64,000 nt of DNA from Kordiimonas sp. SCSIO 12610 (GTDB lineage Bacteria; Pseudomonadota; Alphaproteobacteria; Sphingomonadales; Kordiimonadaceae): contig NZ_CP073747.1 of the NCBI RefSeq assembly GCF_024398015.1, positions 1,126,501-1,190,500 of the forward strand, read 5' to 3'. A program made the position numbers and the translations under genes. This document shows, piece by piece, positions 25,795 to 33,925 of the stretch. How positions within the stretch are numbered: position 1 is the stretch's first letter; every line of letters starts with the position of its first letter. The notes below the pieces were generated by a model that worked only from the letters and a program-made list of their open reading frames with translations, ran no database searches and was not told the DNA's origin.

Positions 25795-28700
25795 ATGACG
25801 ACGACAATAGATCCAATCACAGGTGTTATCACAGGCGATGAAAATGATAATATCTTCTCAGGCACAGAGGCCAATAATACAGCGAGTTTCGCTGATATAG
25901 ACGTTCCGGTAACAGTTGTTATCGATGCGGACGGAAACGGAACAGCAACTCGTGACACAGGCTTCAACGTATCGTTCGACGATGTTGCGGTTGATAGCTT
26001 GAACACGGCAGCGATCGCAGATGACGCTGCGTTCGTTACAGAGGCCCTTGCAGGTAACCTCTATTTCAATATCCATACAACAGAGTTCCCGGGCGGCGAA
26101 ATTCGCGGTCAACTGGACACGGTTGTAAGCGACGAAACAGTTGACGGTGTTCGCACAATCGTTCTCTCTGCTGTCCTTGACGCGGCGCAGGAACCAAACA
26201 ACGCTTCTGATAGTGAAGCAACAGGTTCGGCAACGGTAACAATCGTTGTGGACGCAGAAGGAAACGCCACATACAGCGTTGATCTGGATGTGAACGGTAT
26301 CGCGCCATCTGAACTTCTTCCGGTAGCGGGTGTAAGCTCAATTCACCTTCACAATGCGCCAGCAGGCGTGAACGGCCCGGTTATTCTTGACGTTGTTCAG
26401 GATGCAGGTGGTGACGTAACAGGTGCGACAGTAGACGGTGATGTGTTTAACGAGTTCACTGACACAGATACTTTAGTTTCCATCGATAACATCATCGGTT
26501 CTAACGATGGTGATTTAATCACAGCGAACGGTGCAGCAGGAAACGAAATCAACGGCCTTGACGGCGATGACACAATCCTTGGCGGCGGCGGAACCGACAC
26601 ACTTGACGGCGGCGCTGGTAACGACACCAACAGCTTTGCTAACATCGGCGTGGGTGTAACAGCAAGCCTCGCGGATGGCACAGCAACTTATTCACCGAAC
26701 GCAAACGTTACAATCAACGAAACATTTACAAACTTCGAGAATTTGGAAGGTACACGCGTTGCAGATAGCCTGACTGGTGATGATAACGATAACATCCTTA
26801 CAGGCGGTGCTGGCAACGATACATTAGATGGTGGTCTTGGTTCCGATACTGCGGATTTCTCTGATATTGACGTTCCGGTAACAGTTGTTATCGATGCTGA
26901 CGGTAACGGAACAGCAACTCGTGACACAGGCTTCAACGTATCGTTCGACGATGTTGCGGTTGATAGCTTGAACACTGCTGCAATTGCTGATGACGCTGCG
27001 TTCGTTACTGAAGCACTTGCAGGTAACCTCTATTTCAATATCCATACAACAGAGTTCCCAGGCGGCGAAATTCGCGGTCAATTGGACACGGTTGTTAGCG
27101 ACGAAACAGTTGACGGTGTTCGCACAATTGTTCTCTCTGCTGTCCTTGACGCGGCGCAGGAACCAAATGACGCTTCTGATAGCGAAGCAACGGGTTCGGC
27201 AACGGTAACAATCGTTGTGGACGCAGAAGGCAATGCAACATACAGCGTTGATCTGGATGTGAACGGTATCGCACCATCAGAACTTCTTCCAGTAGCGGGT
27301 GTAAGCTCAATTCACCTTCACAATGCGCCAGCAGGCGTGAACGGCCCGGTTATTCTTGACGTTGTTCAGGATGCAGGCGGTGACGTAACAGGTGCTACAG
27401 AAGACGGTGACGTGTTTAACGAGTTCACTGACACGGATACGCTTATTTCAATTGAAAACATCATTGGTTCGAATGACGGCGACAGCATTACTGCAAACGG
27501 CGCAGCTGGAAACGTGATCAATGGCCTTGACGGCGATGACACGATCCTTGGTGGCGGCGGAACCGACACACTCGATGGCGGTGCTGGTTTCGATATTAAT
27601 AGCTTTGCCAACATCGGTGTAGCTGTAACAGCAAGTTTGGCTGACGGCACAGCAACATATTCACCGAACGCAAACGTTACAATCAACGAAACATTTACAA
27701 ACTTCGAAGCTTTGGAAGGCACAGCCCAAGCTGATAACCTTTCTGGTGACGAAAATGCAAACCTTCTGATTGGCGGTGACGGTGCTGATACGCTTTCAGG
27801 TGCAGCAGGTAATGATACGCTTGTTTCAGACGCGCAGGATGTGCTCGATGGCGGTGAAGGCATTGATACGGCTGATTTCTCTGATGTTGCGGAAGAAAAC
27901 GTAACTGGCGGCGCGTTCACAGGTGTGATTGTTGATCTTGATGTTAACTCAGCAGGACCAAACGGAACACCAAGCCAAGAAGGCGCAATCCTTAATGCCC
28001 CTCCTGCGGCAGGTGGTCAGCAAATTGGCAACCTGACGATCACAGACGTTGAAAACGTTATCGGTACAGATTTCAACGATGGACTGTTTGGTAATAACGA
28101 AGTTAACGTTCTCGAGGCTGGTGCTGGCAACGATATCATCCACGGTTTCGCTGGCGATGATTTCCTATCTGGCGGCGCGGGTATTGATACTGTTCTCTTC
28201 TCTGCAGCACCAAATGCGGTTGTTGTTGACCTAAGTGCGCAGGTAAGCGCAAGCGAATTTGCATCAATTGTTGCAGGCAGTGCAGACGCAGTAGTTGCTG
28301 CAACAGGCGGCGCGGGCAATAATGTGCTTTCAGGCTTTGAAAACGTTGTTGGTAGCCAAAGCGATGATGACATTACTGGCGATGAAAATGCAAACCTTCT
28401 GAATGGTAATGGCGGTGCTGATACGCTTTCAGGCGGCGCAGGAAACGACACGCTTGTTTCGGACGCACAGGATGTAATCGACGGCGGTGAAGGTATCGAT
28501 ACTGTTGATTTCTCTAATGTAGCAGAAGAAAACGTAACAGGCGGCGCGTTCACAGGTGTGATTGTTGATCTTGATGTAAACTCAGCAGGACCAAACGGAA
28601 CGCCAAGCCAAGAAGGCGCAATCCTTGACGCTCCACCGGCGGCAAACGGCCAGCAAATTGGTGACCTCTCAATCACAGATGTTGAAAACGTTATCGGTAC

Positions 28701-30792
28701 AGATTTCAACGATGGACTATTTGGTAACAACGAAGTCAACGTGCTTGACGCTGGTGATGGTAATGACGTGATCCACGGTTTTGCTGGTGATGACTTCCTA
28801 TCTGGCGGCGAAGGCGTCGATACTGTTCTCTTCTCTGCGGCGCCGAGCGGTGTAGTTGTAGACCTAAGTGCACAGGTAAGCGCAAGCGAGTTTGCATCAA
28901 TCGTTGCGGGTGAAACAGACGCTGTTATCGCGGCGACTGGCGGTGCGGGTAACAACGTACTGTCTGGCTTTGAGAATATTACTGGTAGCCAAAGTGATGA
29001 TGTATTCACTGGCGACGCTAGCAACAACGTTCTCAATGGTAACGGCGGTTCCGACACAGTCAATTTCTCTGACCTTGATGTTCCGGTAACAGTTGTTATC
29101 GATGCGGACGGAAACGGAACAGCAACTCGTGACACAGGCTTTAACGTATCGTTCGACGATGTTGCGGTTGATAGTTTAAACACTGCTGCAATTGCAGATG
29201 ACGCTGCGTTCGTTACTGAAGCGCTTGCAGGTAACCTCTATTTCAATATCCATACAACAGAGTTCCCAGGCGGCGAAATTCGCGGTCAACTGGACACTAT
29301 TGTTAGCGACGAAACAGTTGACGGTGTTCGCACAATCGTTCTCTCTGCTGTCCTTGACGCGGCGCAGGAACCAAATGATGCTTCTGATAGTGAAGCAACG
29401 GGTTCGGCAACGGTAACAATCGTTGTGGACGCAGAAGGAAACGCCACATACAGCGTTGATCTGGACGTGAACGGTATCGCACCATCAGAACTTCTTCCAG
29501 TAGCGGGTGTAAGCTCAATTCACCTTCACAATGCGCCAGCAGGCGTGAACGGCCCGGTTATTCTTGACGTTGTTCAGGATGCAGGCGGTGACGTAACAGG
29601 TGCTACTGAAGACGGCGACGTGTTCAACGAGTTCACTGACACGGATACACTAACATCGATTGAGAATATCAATGGCTCAAACGACGGTGACAGCATTACT
29701 GCTAACGGCGCAGCTGGAAACGTGATCAACGGCCTCGGCGGTGATGACACGATCCTTGGCGGCGGCGGTACCGACACACTCGATGGTGGTGATGGTTTTG
29801 ATACCAACAGCTTTGCCAACATCGGTGTGGGTGTAACAGCAAGCCTTGCTACTGGCACAGCGACCTACTCACCAAACGCGAACGTTACAATCAATGAAAC
29901 CTTCACTAACTTTGAAGCTTTGGAAGGTACAAATGCCAATGACCGTTTGGTTGGTGATAACGAAGACAATGCTCTAACTGGTAATGATGGTAACGACACA
30001 CTCGGTGCGCGCGCTGGTGATGATACTGTTGACGCTGGTGCAGGGAATGACCTTGTATTCGCGGGCTCCGGTGATGATAGCGTATCAGCGGGTTCTGGAA
30101 ACGACCTTGTGTTTGCGGGATCAGGCAACGATACGGTTTCTGCCGATAGCGGTAATGATACTGTCTTTGTTGGTTCTGGCAATGATGTCGTAACTGGTGG
30201 TTCTGGTAATGATAATATCTTTGCTGGCTCTGGTAACGATAATGTCGACGCTGGTTCTGACGACGATACAATCTTCGCAAGCCTTGGTAATGACACGCTT
30301 GACGGCGGCGACGGCGATGATCAGATCTTTGCAAGCCTCGGAGACGATGTAGTGTCTGGTGGTGCTGGTGATGACCGTATTTTCGGCGGTGTTGGAAACG
30401 ATGTTGTTAACGGTGACGCCGGTATCGATGTGATCTTCGCTGGAAACGGCAACGACACTGTTGATGGCGGCGCGGACAACGACATTATTCGCGGCGGAAA
30501 CGGCGATGACACAATCAACGGCGGAACAGGCAATGATCAGTTGTTTGGTAACGGCGGTGCTGATGTCTTTGTCTTCGACCTTAATGCCGGCAACGACACA
30601 GTTCGTGACTTCCGTGAAGGTATCGATGTTATCGACCTTGATGCATTCGATATTGCGAACTTTGCAGCCCTTGAAGCCATCAGTGAGCAAGTTGGAAACA
30701 ACGTTATTATTACGCTTGATGCCAATACAAGCATCACACTTAATAACACCCAGCTTGATGATCTGAGTGCAACAGACTTTATTCTTGGTTAA
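25795..30792 (+). CDS. Giant CHRD/RTX-repeat secreted protein (type I secretion substrate)
   Basis: About 1665 residues from ATG 25795, preceded by AAGGG. Three copies of a ~284-residue unit each contain a CHRD-like domain pair (GNLYFNIHTTEFPGGEIRGQ and VSSIHLHNAPAGVNGPVI) followed by Asp/Gly-rich DTLDGGAG repeats. Two copies of a 196-residue unit come between the second and third (TADFSDVAEENVTGG to VLSGFENVVGSQSDD). The C-terminal ~240 residues are RTX nonapeptides of GGxGxD type (GNGNDTVDGGADND, GGNGDDTINGGTGNDQLFG). The protein ends with a non-repeat segment, DLSATDFILG, of the kind recognised by type I secretion. No signal peptide is present. It is probably a Ca2+-folded, surface or extracellular adhesin-like protein. 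Confidence 0.93.
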   Translation: MTTTIDPITGVITGDENDNIFSGTEANNTASFADIDVPVTVVIDADGNGTATRDTGFNVSFDDVAVDSLNTAAIADDAAFVTEALAGNLYFNIHTTEFPGGEIRGQLDTVVSDETVDGVRTIVLSAVLDAAQEPNNASDSEATGSATVTIVVDAEGNATYSVDLDVNGIAPSELLPVAGVSSIHLHNAPAGVNGPVILDVVQDAGGDVTGATVDGDVFNEFTDTDTLVSIDNIIGSNDGDLITANGAAGNEINGLDGDDTILGGGGTDTLDGGAGNDTNSFANIGVGVTASLADGTATYSPNANVTINETFTNFENLEGTRVADSLTGDDNDNILTGGAGNDTLDGGLGSDTADFSDIDVPVTVVIDADGNGTATRDTGFNVSFDDVAVDSLNTAAIADDAAFVTEALAGNLYFNIHTTEFPGGEIRGQLDTVVSDETVDGVRTIVLSAVLDAAQEPNDASDSEATGSATVTIVVDAEGNATYSVDLDVNGIAPSELLPVAGVSSIHLHNAPAGVNGPVILDVVQDAGGDVTGATEDGDVFNEFTDTDTLISIENIIGSNDGDSITANGAAGNVINGLDGDDTILGGGGTDTLDGGAGFDINSFANIGVAVTASLADGTATYSPNANVTINETFTNFEALEGTAQADNLSGDENANLLIGGDGADTLSGAAGNDTLVSDAQDVLDGGEGIDTADFSDVAEENVTGGAFTGVIVDLDVNSAGPNGTPSQEGAILNAPPAAGGQQIGNLTITDVENVIGTDFNDGLFGNNEVNVLEAGAGNDIIHGFAGDDFLSGGAGIDTVLFSAAPNAVVVDLSAQVSASEFASIVAGSADAVVAATGGAGNNVLSGFENVVGSQSDDDITGDENANLLNGNGGADTLSGGAGNDTLVSDAQDVIDGGEGIDTVDFSNVAEENVTGGAFTGVIVDLDVNSAGPNGTPSQEGAILDAPPAANGQQIGDLSITDVENVIGTDFNDGLFGNNEVNVLDAGDGNDVIHGFAGDDFLSGGEGVDTVLFSAAPSGVVVDLSAQVSASEFASIVAGETDAVIAATGGAGNNVLSGFENITGSQSDDVFTGDASNNVLNGNGGSDTVNFSDLDVPVTVVIDADGNGTATRDTGFNVSFDDVAVDSLNTAAIADDAAFVTEALAGNLYFNIHTTEFPGGEIRGQLDTIVSDETVDGVRTIVLSAVLDAAQEPNDASDSEATGSATVTIVVDAEGNATYSVDLDVNGIAPSELLPVAGVSSIHLHNAPAGVNGPVILDVVQDAGGDVTGATEDGDVFNEFTDTDTLTSIENINGSNDGDSITANGAAGNVINGLGGDDTILGGGGTDTLDGGDGFDTNSFANIGVGVTASLATGTATYSPNANVTINETFTNFEALEGTNANDRLVGDNEDNALTGNDGNDTLGARAGDDTVDAGAGNDLVFAGSGDDSVSAGSGNDLVFAGSGNDTVSADSGNDTVFVGSGNDVVTGGSGNDNIFAGSGNDNVDAGSDDDTIFASLGNDTLDGGDGDDQIFASLGDDVVSGGAGDDRIFGGVGNDVVNGDAGIDVIFAGNGNDTVDGGADNDIIRGGNGDDTINGGTGNDQLFGNGGADVFVFDLNAGNDTVRDFREGIDVIDLDAFDIANFAALEAISEQVGNNVIITLDANTSITLNNTQLDDLSATDFILG
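25900..26752 (+). repeat. CHRD-unit repeat A1
   Basis: First of three ~853-bp near-identical units within the secreted-protein gene, from GACGTTCCGGTAACAG to the TTTGGAAGG boundary. It differs from A2 and A3 at scattered, mostly synonymous positions. Confidence 0.9.
26869..27721 (+). repeat. CHRD-unit repeat A2
   Basis: Second ~853-bp unit, same phase and length as A1; the A1-A2 offset is 969 bp. Confidence 0.9.
27781..28368 (+). repeat. RTX-module repeat B1
   Basis: First of two 588-bp units (196 codons). It encodes GADTLSGAAGNDTLVSDAQ through the VGSQSDD boundary. Confidence 0.88.
28414..29001 (+). repeat. RTX-module repeat B2
   Basis: Second 588-bp unit, in frame and the same length as B1, with many third-position differences, so it is older than a fresh duplication. 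Confidence 0.88.
29077..29929 (+). repeat. CHRD-unit repeat A3
   Basis: Third ~853-bp unit, separated from A2 by both B modules. It is still near-identical to A1 and A2 at the DNA level, which suggests gene conversion. Confidence 0.9.
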
Positions 30793-30821
30793 TCCTCCTC
30801 CTGATAACCAAGCAATCACGG

Positions 30822-30847
30822 AAAGAGCGCCCTTGGGCGCTCTTTTT
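30822..30847 (+). terminator. Rho-independent terminator after the CHRD/RTX gene
   Basis: AAAGAGCGCCC (30822-30832), TT loop, GGGCGCTCTTT (30835-30845) and further Ts follow the gene stop by ~30 bp. The symmetry also allows use from the minus side. Confidence 0.92.
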
Positions 30848-30913
30848 GTTTAAGGGATTAACTGTTAGGGCGGGACACTTAGATCGCCTTACTTTGTGAT
30901 TTTGAGTTTGGTT

Positions 30914-31669
30914 TCATGTTTTTGGTTTTGGCGGTGTCAGGTAAAATTGATTGACTTGTTTTACGCCGCTTGTGTCCATCAAGAGACTTGATTTCAGGAA
31001 TGCATCAAAATCAGCCTGGCTGTCCCACTCAACCAGAGTGGTGAAATCAGGTGTGTAATCATACCCATAGGGTGAACGGGCATCGGTTAGGTTTAATTTC
31101 ATCACACCGCCATATTGATCTATCTTTTTCAAAAAGCTCTCTTTGAACAGCATAAATTTCTGATCGTCCTTTTTCCAATAAGATGTCAAAACCTGTATCT
31201 TGTTACGGTCAACGTCAAAACTGATGTCTTCTTTGATTTCGTAATTGGTCATAAAAAATGAAGACCAGACATCAAGGCGCTTGGAATATAGATCGGGAAC
31301 AGCGGCCAGCAGGGTTTTTAGCGCCGTTTCACGGTCCTTGAAATTCCCTGGCCAGCTACCGAATATCAGACTGTCGGGATGGATATTGCTTTGTATAGGA
31401 TTGCGGGCAATAGTGAAGCCACCGTTTCCTTTGTAACCCAATGCCCTTGCTTCTGCGATGGCGGCGCGGGCATATTCATTAAGGGCTTTGCCTGAGTTTG
31501 CTTTTTGTTTCAAAAGTAGAAAGTCAACAACGTGACCTTTCTTGAATGTGTAGGTCTTTTTTGTATCCTCTTGTGCGTGGGCATGTAGCGCGAATATAGT
31601 AAACGCCAGCACCATCATAGATTTTGTCATCATAAATTTTGCCATCATAAATCTCATGTATCGTTTCAT
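30914..31669 (-). CDS. Secreted protein with dimeric alpha/beta-barrel-like C-terminus
   Basis: About 251 residues from ATG 31669, preceded by AAAGGAAG; the frame is open to 31702 but that start has no SD. The signal peptide region repeats Met-Met-Ala/Thr-Lys (MMAKFMMTKSMM) before the hydrophobic VLAFTIFALHAHA and cleavage near HAQ. The C-terminal ~60 residues (TTLVEWDSQADFDAFLKSSLL) resemble the DUF1330/Dabb-like ferredoxin-like alpha/beta barrels, and the first half could be a degenerate second copy. Function unknown. It is divergent from the LysR gene (31830), which may regulate it. Confidence 0.65.
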   Translation of the reverse strand: MKRYMRFMMAKFMMTKSMMVLAFTIFALHAHAQEDTKKTYTFKKGHVVDFLLLKQKANSGKALNEYARAAIAEARALGYKGNGGFTIARNPIQSNIHPDSLIFGSWPGNFKDRETALKTLLAAVPDLYSKRLDVWSSFFMTNYEIKEDISFDVDRNKIQVLTSYWKKDDQKFMLFKESFLKKIDQYGGVMKLNLTDARSPYGYDYTPDFTTLVEWDSQADFDAFLKSSLLMDTSGVKQVNQFYLTPPKPKT

Positions 31670-31810
31670 CGCTGTCTTCCTTTCTGCGTGCATTTTCATC
31701 ATGGGCTTTGAAACCTCTTGCCGTTGATGAAGGGGTTAGAATGAGATGGTTGACCTCGTTTTCATAAAGGATGCAGAAGGGGAAAAAGAAGGCCTGACAG
31801 CGCACACAAT

Positions 31811-31828
31811 ATGTGCAAATATGCACAT
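31811..31828. promoter_or_regulatory. Inverted repeat at the LysR start, possible operator
   Basis: ATGTGCA (31811-31817), AATA, TGCACAT (31822-31828) is a perfect 7-bp inverted repeat that ends two bases before ATG 31830. The spacing suits autoregulation by the LysR protein or block of ribosome binding. Confidence 0.5.
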
Positions 31829-31829
31829 C

Positions 31830-32732
31830 ATGAATTGGGATGACCTAAGAATATTAGAAGTATGTGTTCGCTGTGGCTCTTTCTTAAAGGCTTCGGAAGA
31901 GCTTAGTATGAGCCACACATCGCTATCACGGCGCATAACCAAGCTTGAGGATGACCTGAAGGTGACCTTGCTTCACAGGTCTACGGCCGGTATTACCCTG
32001 ACAGATATTGGTATATCTATTTTTGCACAGGCGCAGGAAATGGCCTCTGCAGCGTTGACAGTAAAAAACACAACGCAAAATGCCGCTGATATGGCAGGTA
32101 AAATCTGTTTCGAAACGATTGATGCCACGGCCTTTAACCTGTTGAAGTATCTGGGTGAATTTTCAAAGCTTTACCCACAAATAGAAATTGACCTCAGACT
32201 TAATCAGAATATGGTCAATTTGGACCGCGGTGACGCAGATGTGGTTCTGCGTGCCACCAACGCACCCCCTGATGATTATGTCGGCTATCATCTGGCGGAC
32301 CATGCTTTCGGTATATTTTGCTCAACAGAATTGCTTAACCAGCATCCTGCGACCGCACCCCTGGAGGACTTGCCATGGGTCATGTTCAGTGATGGCTGGA
32401 GCGACGATTGGCTCAAGGCGCTGAATATTTCACCGAAAGTCGTCATGCGTGTGAACACTGCGCATGGTTTGGTACAGGCCGTTCGCGCCGGTATCGGTGT
32501 GTCGTTCCTTGCGTGTTATGGTATTGCAAACGATGAAAATTTTGTCTGTCTGCGTGCACCACGAAAGGAATGGCATCTTCAGATATGGCTTTTATCGCAC
32601 AAGACTATACGGCGGAATGAACGGGTGAAAACTTTTGTGCGGTTTTTGCGGCAAAAAATAGTTAACGATAAGGACCGCATTGAAGGCAGGATTGGAAGCC
32701 CAATGCGGTCGCTGGAACCCGCTATTCGCTAG
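31830..32732 (+). CDS. LysR family transcriptional regulator
   Basis: About 300 residues from ATG 31830, where the protein begins MNWDDLRILEVCVRCGSF, the usual LysR opening. The longer frame to 31746 lacks family character. The HTH (SFLKASEELSMSHTSLSRRITKLE) and the effector-binding domain (about 90-290) are complete. It is divergent from the secreted alpha/beta-barrel gene and convergent with the metallo-beta-lactamase gene. A 7-bp inverted repeat overlaps its start. Ligand and targets unknown. Confidence 0.92.
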   Translation: MNWDDLRILEVCVRCGSFLKASEELSMSHTSLSRRITKLEDDLKVTLLHRSTAGITLTDIGISIFAQAQEMASAALTVKNTTQNAADMAGKICFETIDATAFNLLKYLGEFSKLYPQIEIDLRLNQNMVNLDRGDADVVLRATNAPPDDYVGYHLADHAFGIFCSTELLNQHPATAPLEDLPWVMFSDGWSDDWLKALNISPKVVMRVNTAHGLVQAVRAGIGVSFLACYGIANDENFVCLRAPRKEWHLQIWLLSHKTIRRNERVKTFVRFLRQKIVNDKDRIEGRIGSPMRSLEPAIR

Positions 32733-32761
32733 CTTTGATCCGATAAAGCATCTGTTTTACC

Positions 32762-33700
32762 TTATTTCAGGGATTGATATACCCATTCAACATAAAGGTC
32801 TGTCCAGTTTGCGATTGGTTTTTGTGCGCCCCATGTATCTTCAAAGGGTGCAAGCGGTTTGGCGGTAATCACCTCACTAAGGCTCATGCCCTCGGACTTT
32901 AATTTGGCAATAATCTCGCGCGTTGTTGTTAGTTTCTTCAGATGATCCTCAAGGTCCGCTTTTTTGCTCATCGGCCCGTGACCAGGGATGATTTGCGTAT
33001 TGTCATCCGCAAGCGAAAGGCCAAGCTTCGCAGCTTCAATCACGCCGTCGATGCCGCCGCCATTATCGACATCAATGAACGGATAGGGCGAGGTTGTGAA
33101 GGTATCACCCATATGGATCACATTGGCTTGCTTGAAATGGACAATGCTATCGGTGTCTGTGTGCGCGTTTTTCACATGAATAACATCAGCATCGTCACCG
33201 TTTAGGTGCAGTGTTACACCTTCCTGAAAGGTCACTACCGGAAGCGCGATATCTGGCTGCGCAGGGGTTCTGGCGTTGAAGGCCTTTACAAATTGTTCTT
33301 TCGCCATCCGTAAGCGGACATTTTTATGGGCGACAATAACGGCGCCGTGCTTGCCAAGGTTTTCATTGCCGCCTGAATGATCAAAATGAAAATGCGTGTT
33401 GACCACATAACGGATTGGCTGATCGCTAAACTCACCGATCGCAGCTTTGATTTTATCGGTTAAAGGGGCAAACTGATCATCAATCAGAAAAACACCGTCT
33501 TTGCCAGCTGATACGCCTATATTACCGCCAGCACCAAAGAGAACATAAACATTGTCGGTCAATTTTTCAGCGCGAATTTGAACATTGCTGAAATCCTGTG
33601 ACACAGCGGACTGCGACATCATAGTTCCTGAAAATAAGGCTGTTGTTAAAGCAAAAGTTCGCAGAAAATTTGTGTGAATATTTTTCAGTTCTCGGTACAT
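32762..33700 (-). CDS. Secreted metallo-beta-lactamase-fold hydrolase
   Basis: 312 residues from ATG 33700, preceded by AAGGAGT; the upstream frame to 33778 is not used. A signal peptide is likely (NFLRTFALTTALFSGTMMSQSAVS). The MBL zinc motif HFHFDHSGG (HxHxDH) is present, with GDTFTTSPYPFID for the next His/Asp ligand region and IIPGHGPMSKK for the final His. The sequence resembles periplasmic class B-like relatives and quinoprotein-linked hydrolases rather than a confirmed beta-lactamase. It is convergent with the LysR gene and followed upstream by a TonB receptor gene. Substrate unknown. Confidence 0.9.
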   Translation of the reverse strand: MYRELKNIHTNFLRTFALTTALFSGTMMSQSAVSQDFSNVQIRAEKLTDNVYVLFGAGGNIGVSAGKDGVFLIDDQFAPLTDKIKAAIGEFSDQPIRYVVNTHFHFDHSGGNENLGKHGAVIVAHKNVRLRMAKEQFVKAFNARTPAQPDIALPVVTFQEGVTLHLNGDDADVIHVKNAHTDTDSIVHFKQANVIHMGDTFTTSPYPFIDVDNGGGIDGVIEAAKLGLSLADDNTQIIPGHGPMSKKADLEDHLKKLTTTREIIAKLKSEGMSLSEVITAKPLAPFEDTWGAQKPIANWTDLYVEWVYQSLK

Positions 33701-33877
33701 AAGGGACTCCTTGAAGGTCAATTTCCGGAGCCTAACATGCTCGTTTGTTTGGATAAAGAACCGAGTGAATTTTAGCAAAAGCGGATTGAATTAACTGCTC
33801 TGTTTTCAGAATGAACACAGATTCAATGTGGGCTTCTTAGTTTGGAAAATGGCGCGTAATAGTTTGAAGCAAATAAA

Positions 33878-33902
33878 AAAGGCGACCATTGGCCGCCTTT
33901 TC
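33878..33902. terminator. Terminator downstream of the first giant TonB receptor
   Basis: AAAGGCG (33878-33884) pairs with CGCCTTT (33894-33900), with CC/GG pairs inside and an A-run on one side and Ts on the other. It lies just beyond the receptor stop and can act in the minus direction. Confidence 0.8.
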
Positions 33903-33925
33903 CATGTCATTTAGCCTTCTCCGCG

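Noticed and set aside
28017-29183. 388-codon ORF on the minus strand
   Set aside because: It lies inside the CHRD/RTX gene and arises from the repeat composition (Ser/Pro/Ala-rich, no SD, no domain).
25900-29929. Regular long repeats that could be taken for a CRISPR-like or satellite array
   Set aside because: The units are 588-853 bp, in frame and fully inside one coding sequence, so they are protein repeats.
30121-30819. 232-codon minus-strand ORF
   Set aside because: Antisense to the RTX repeats of the same gene, with low-complexity Val/Ile content.
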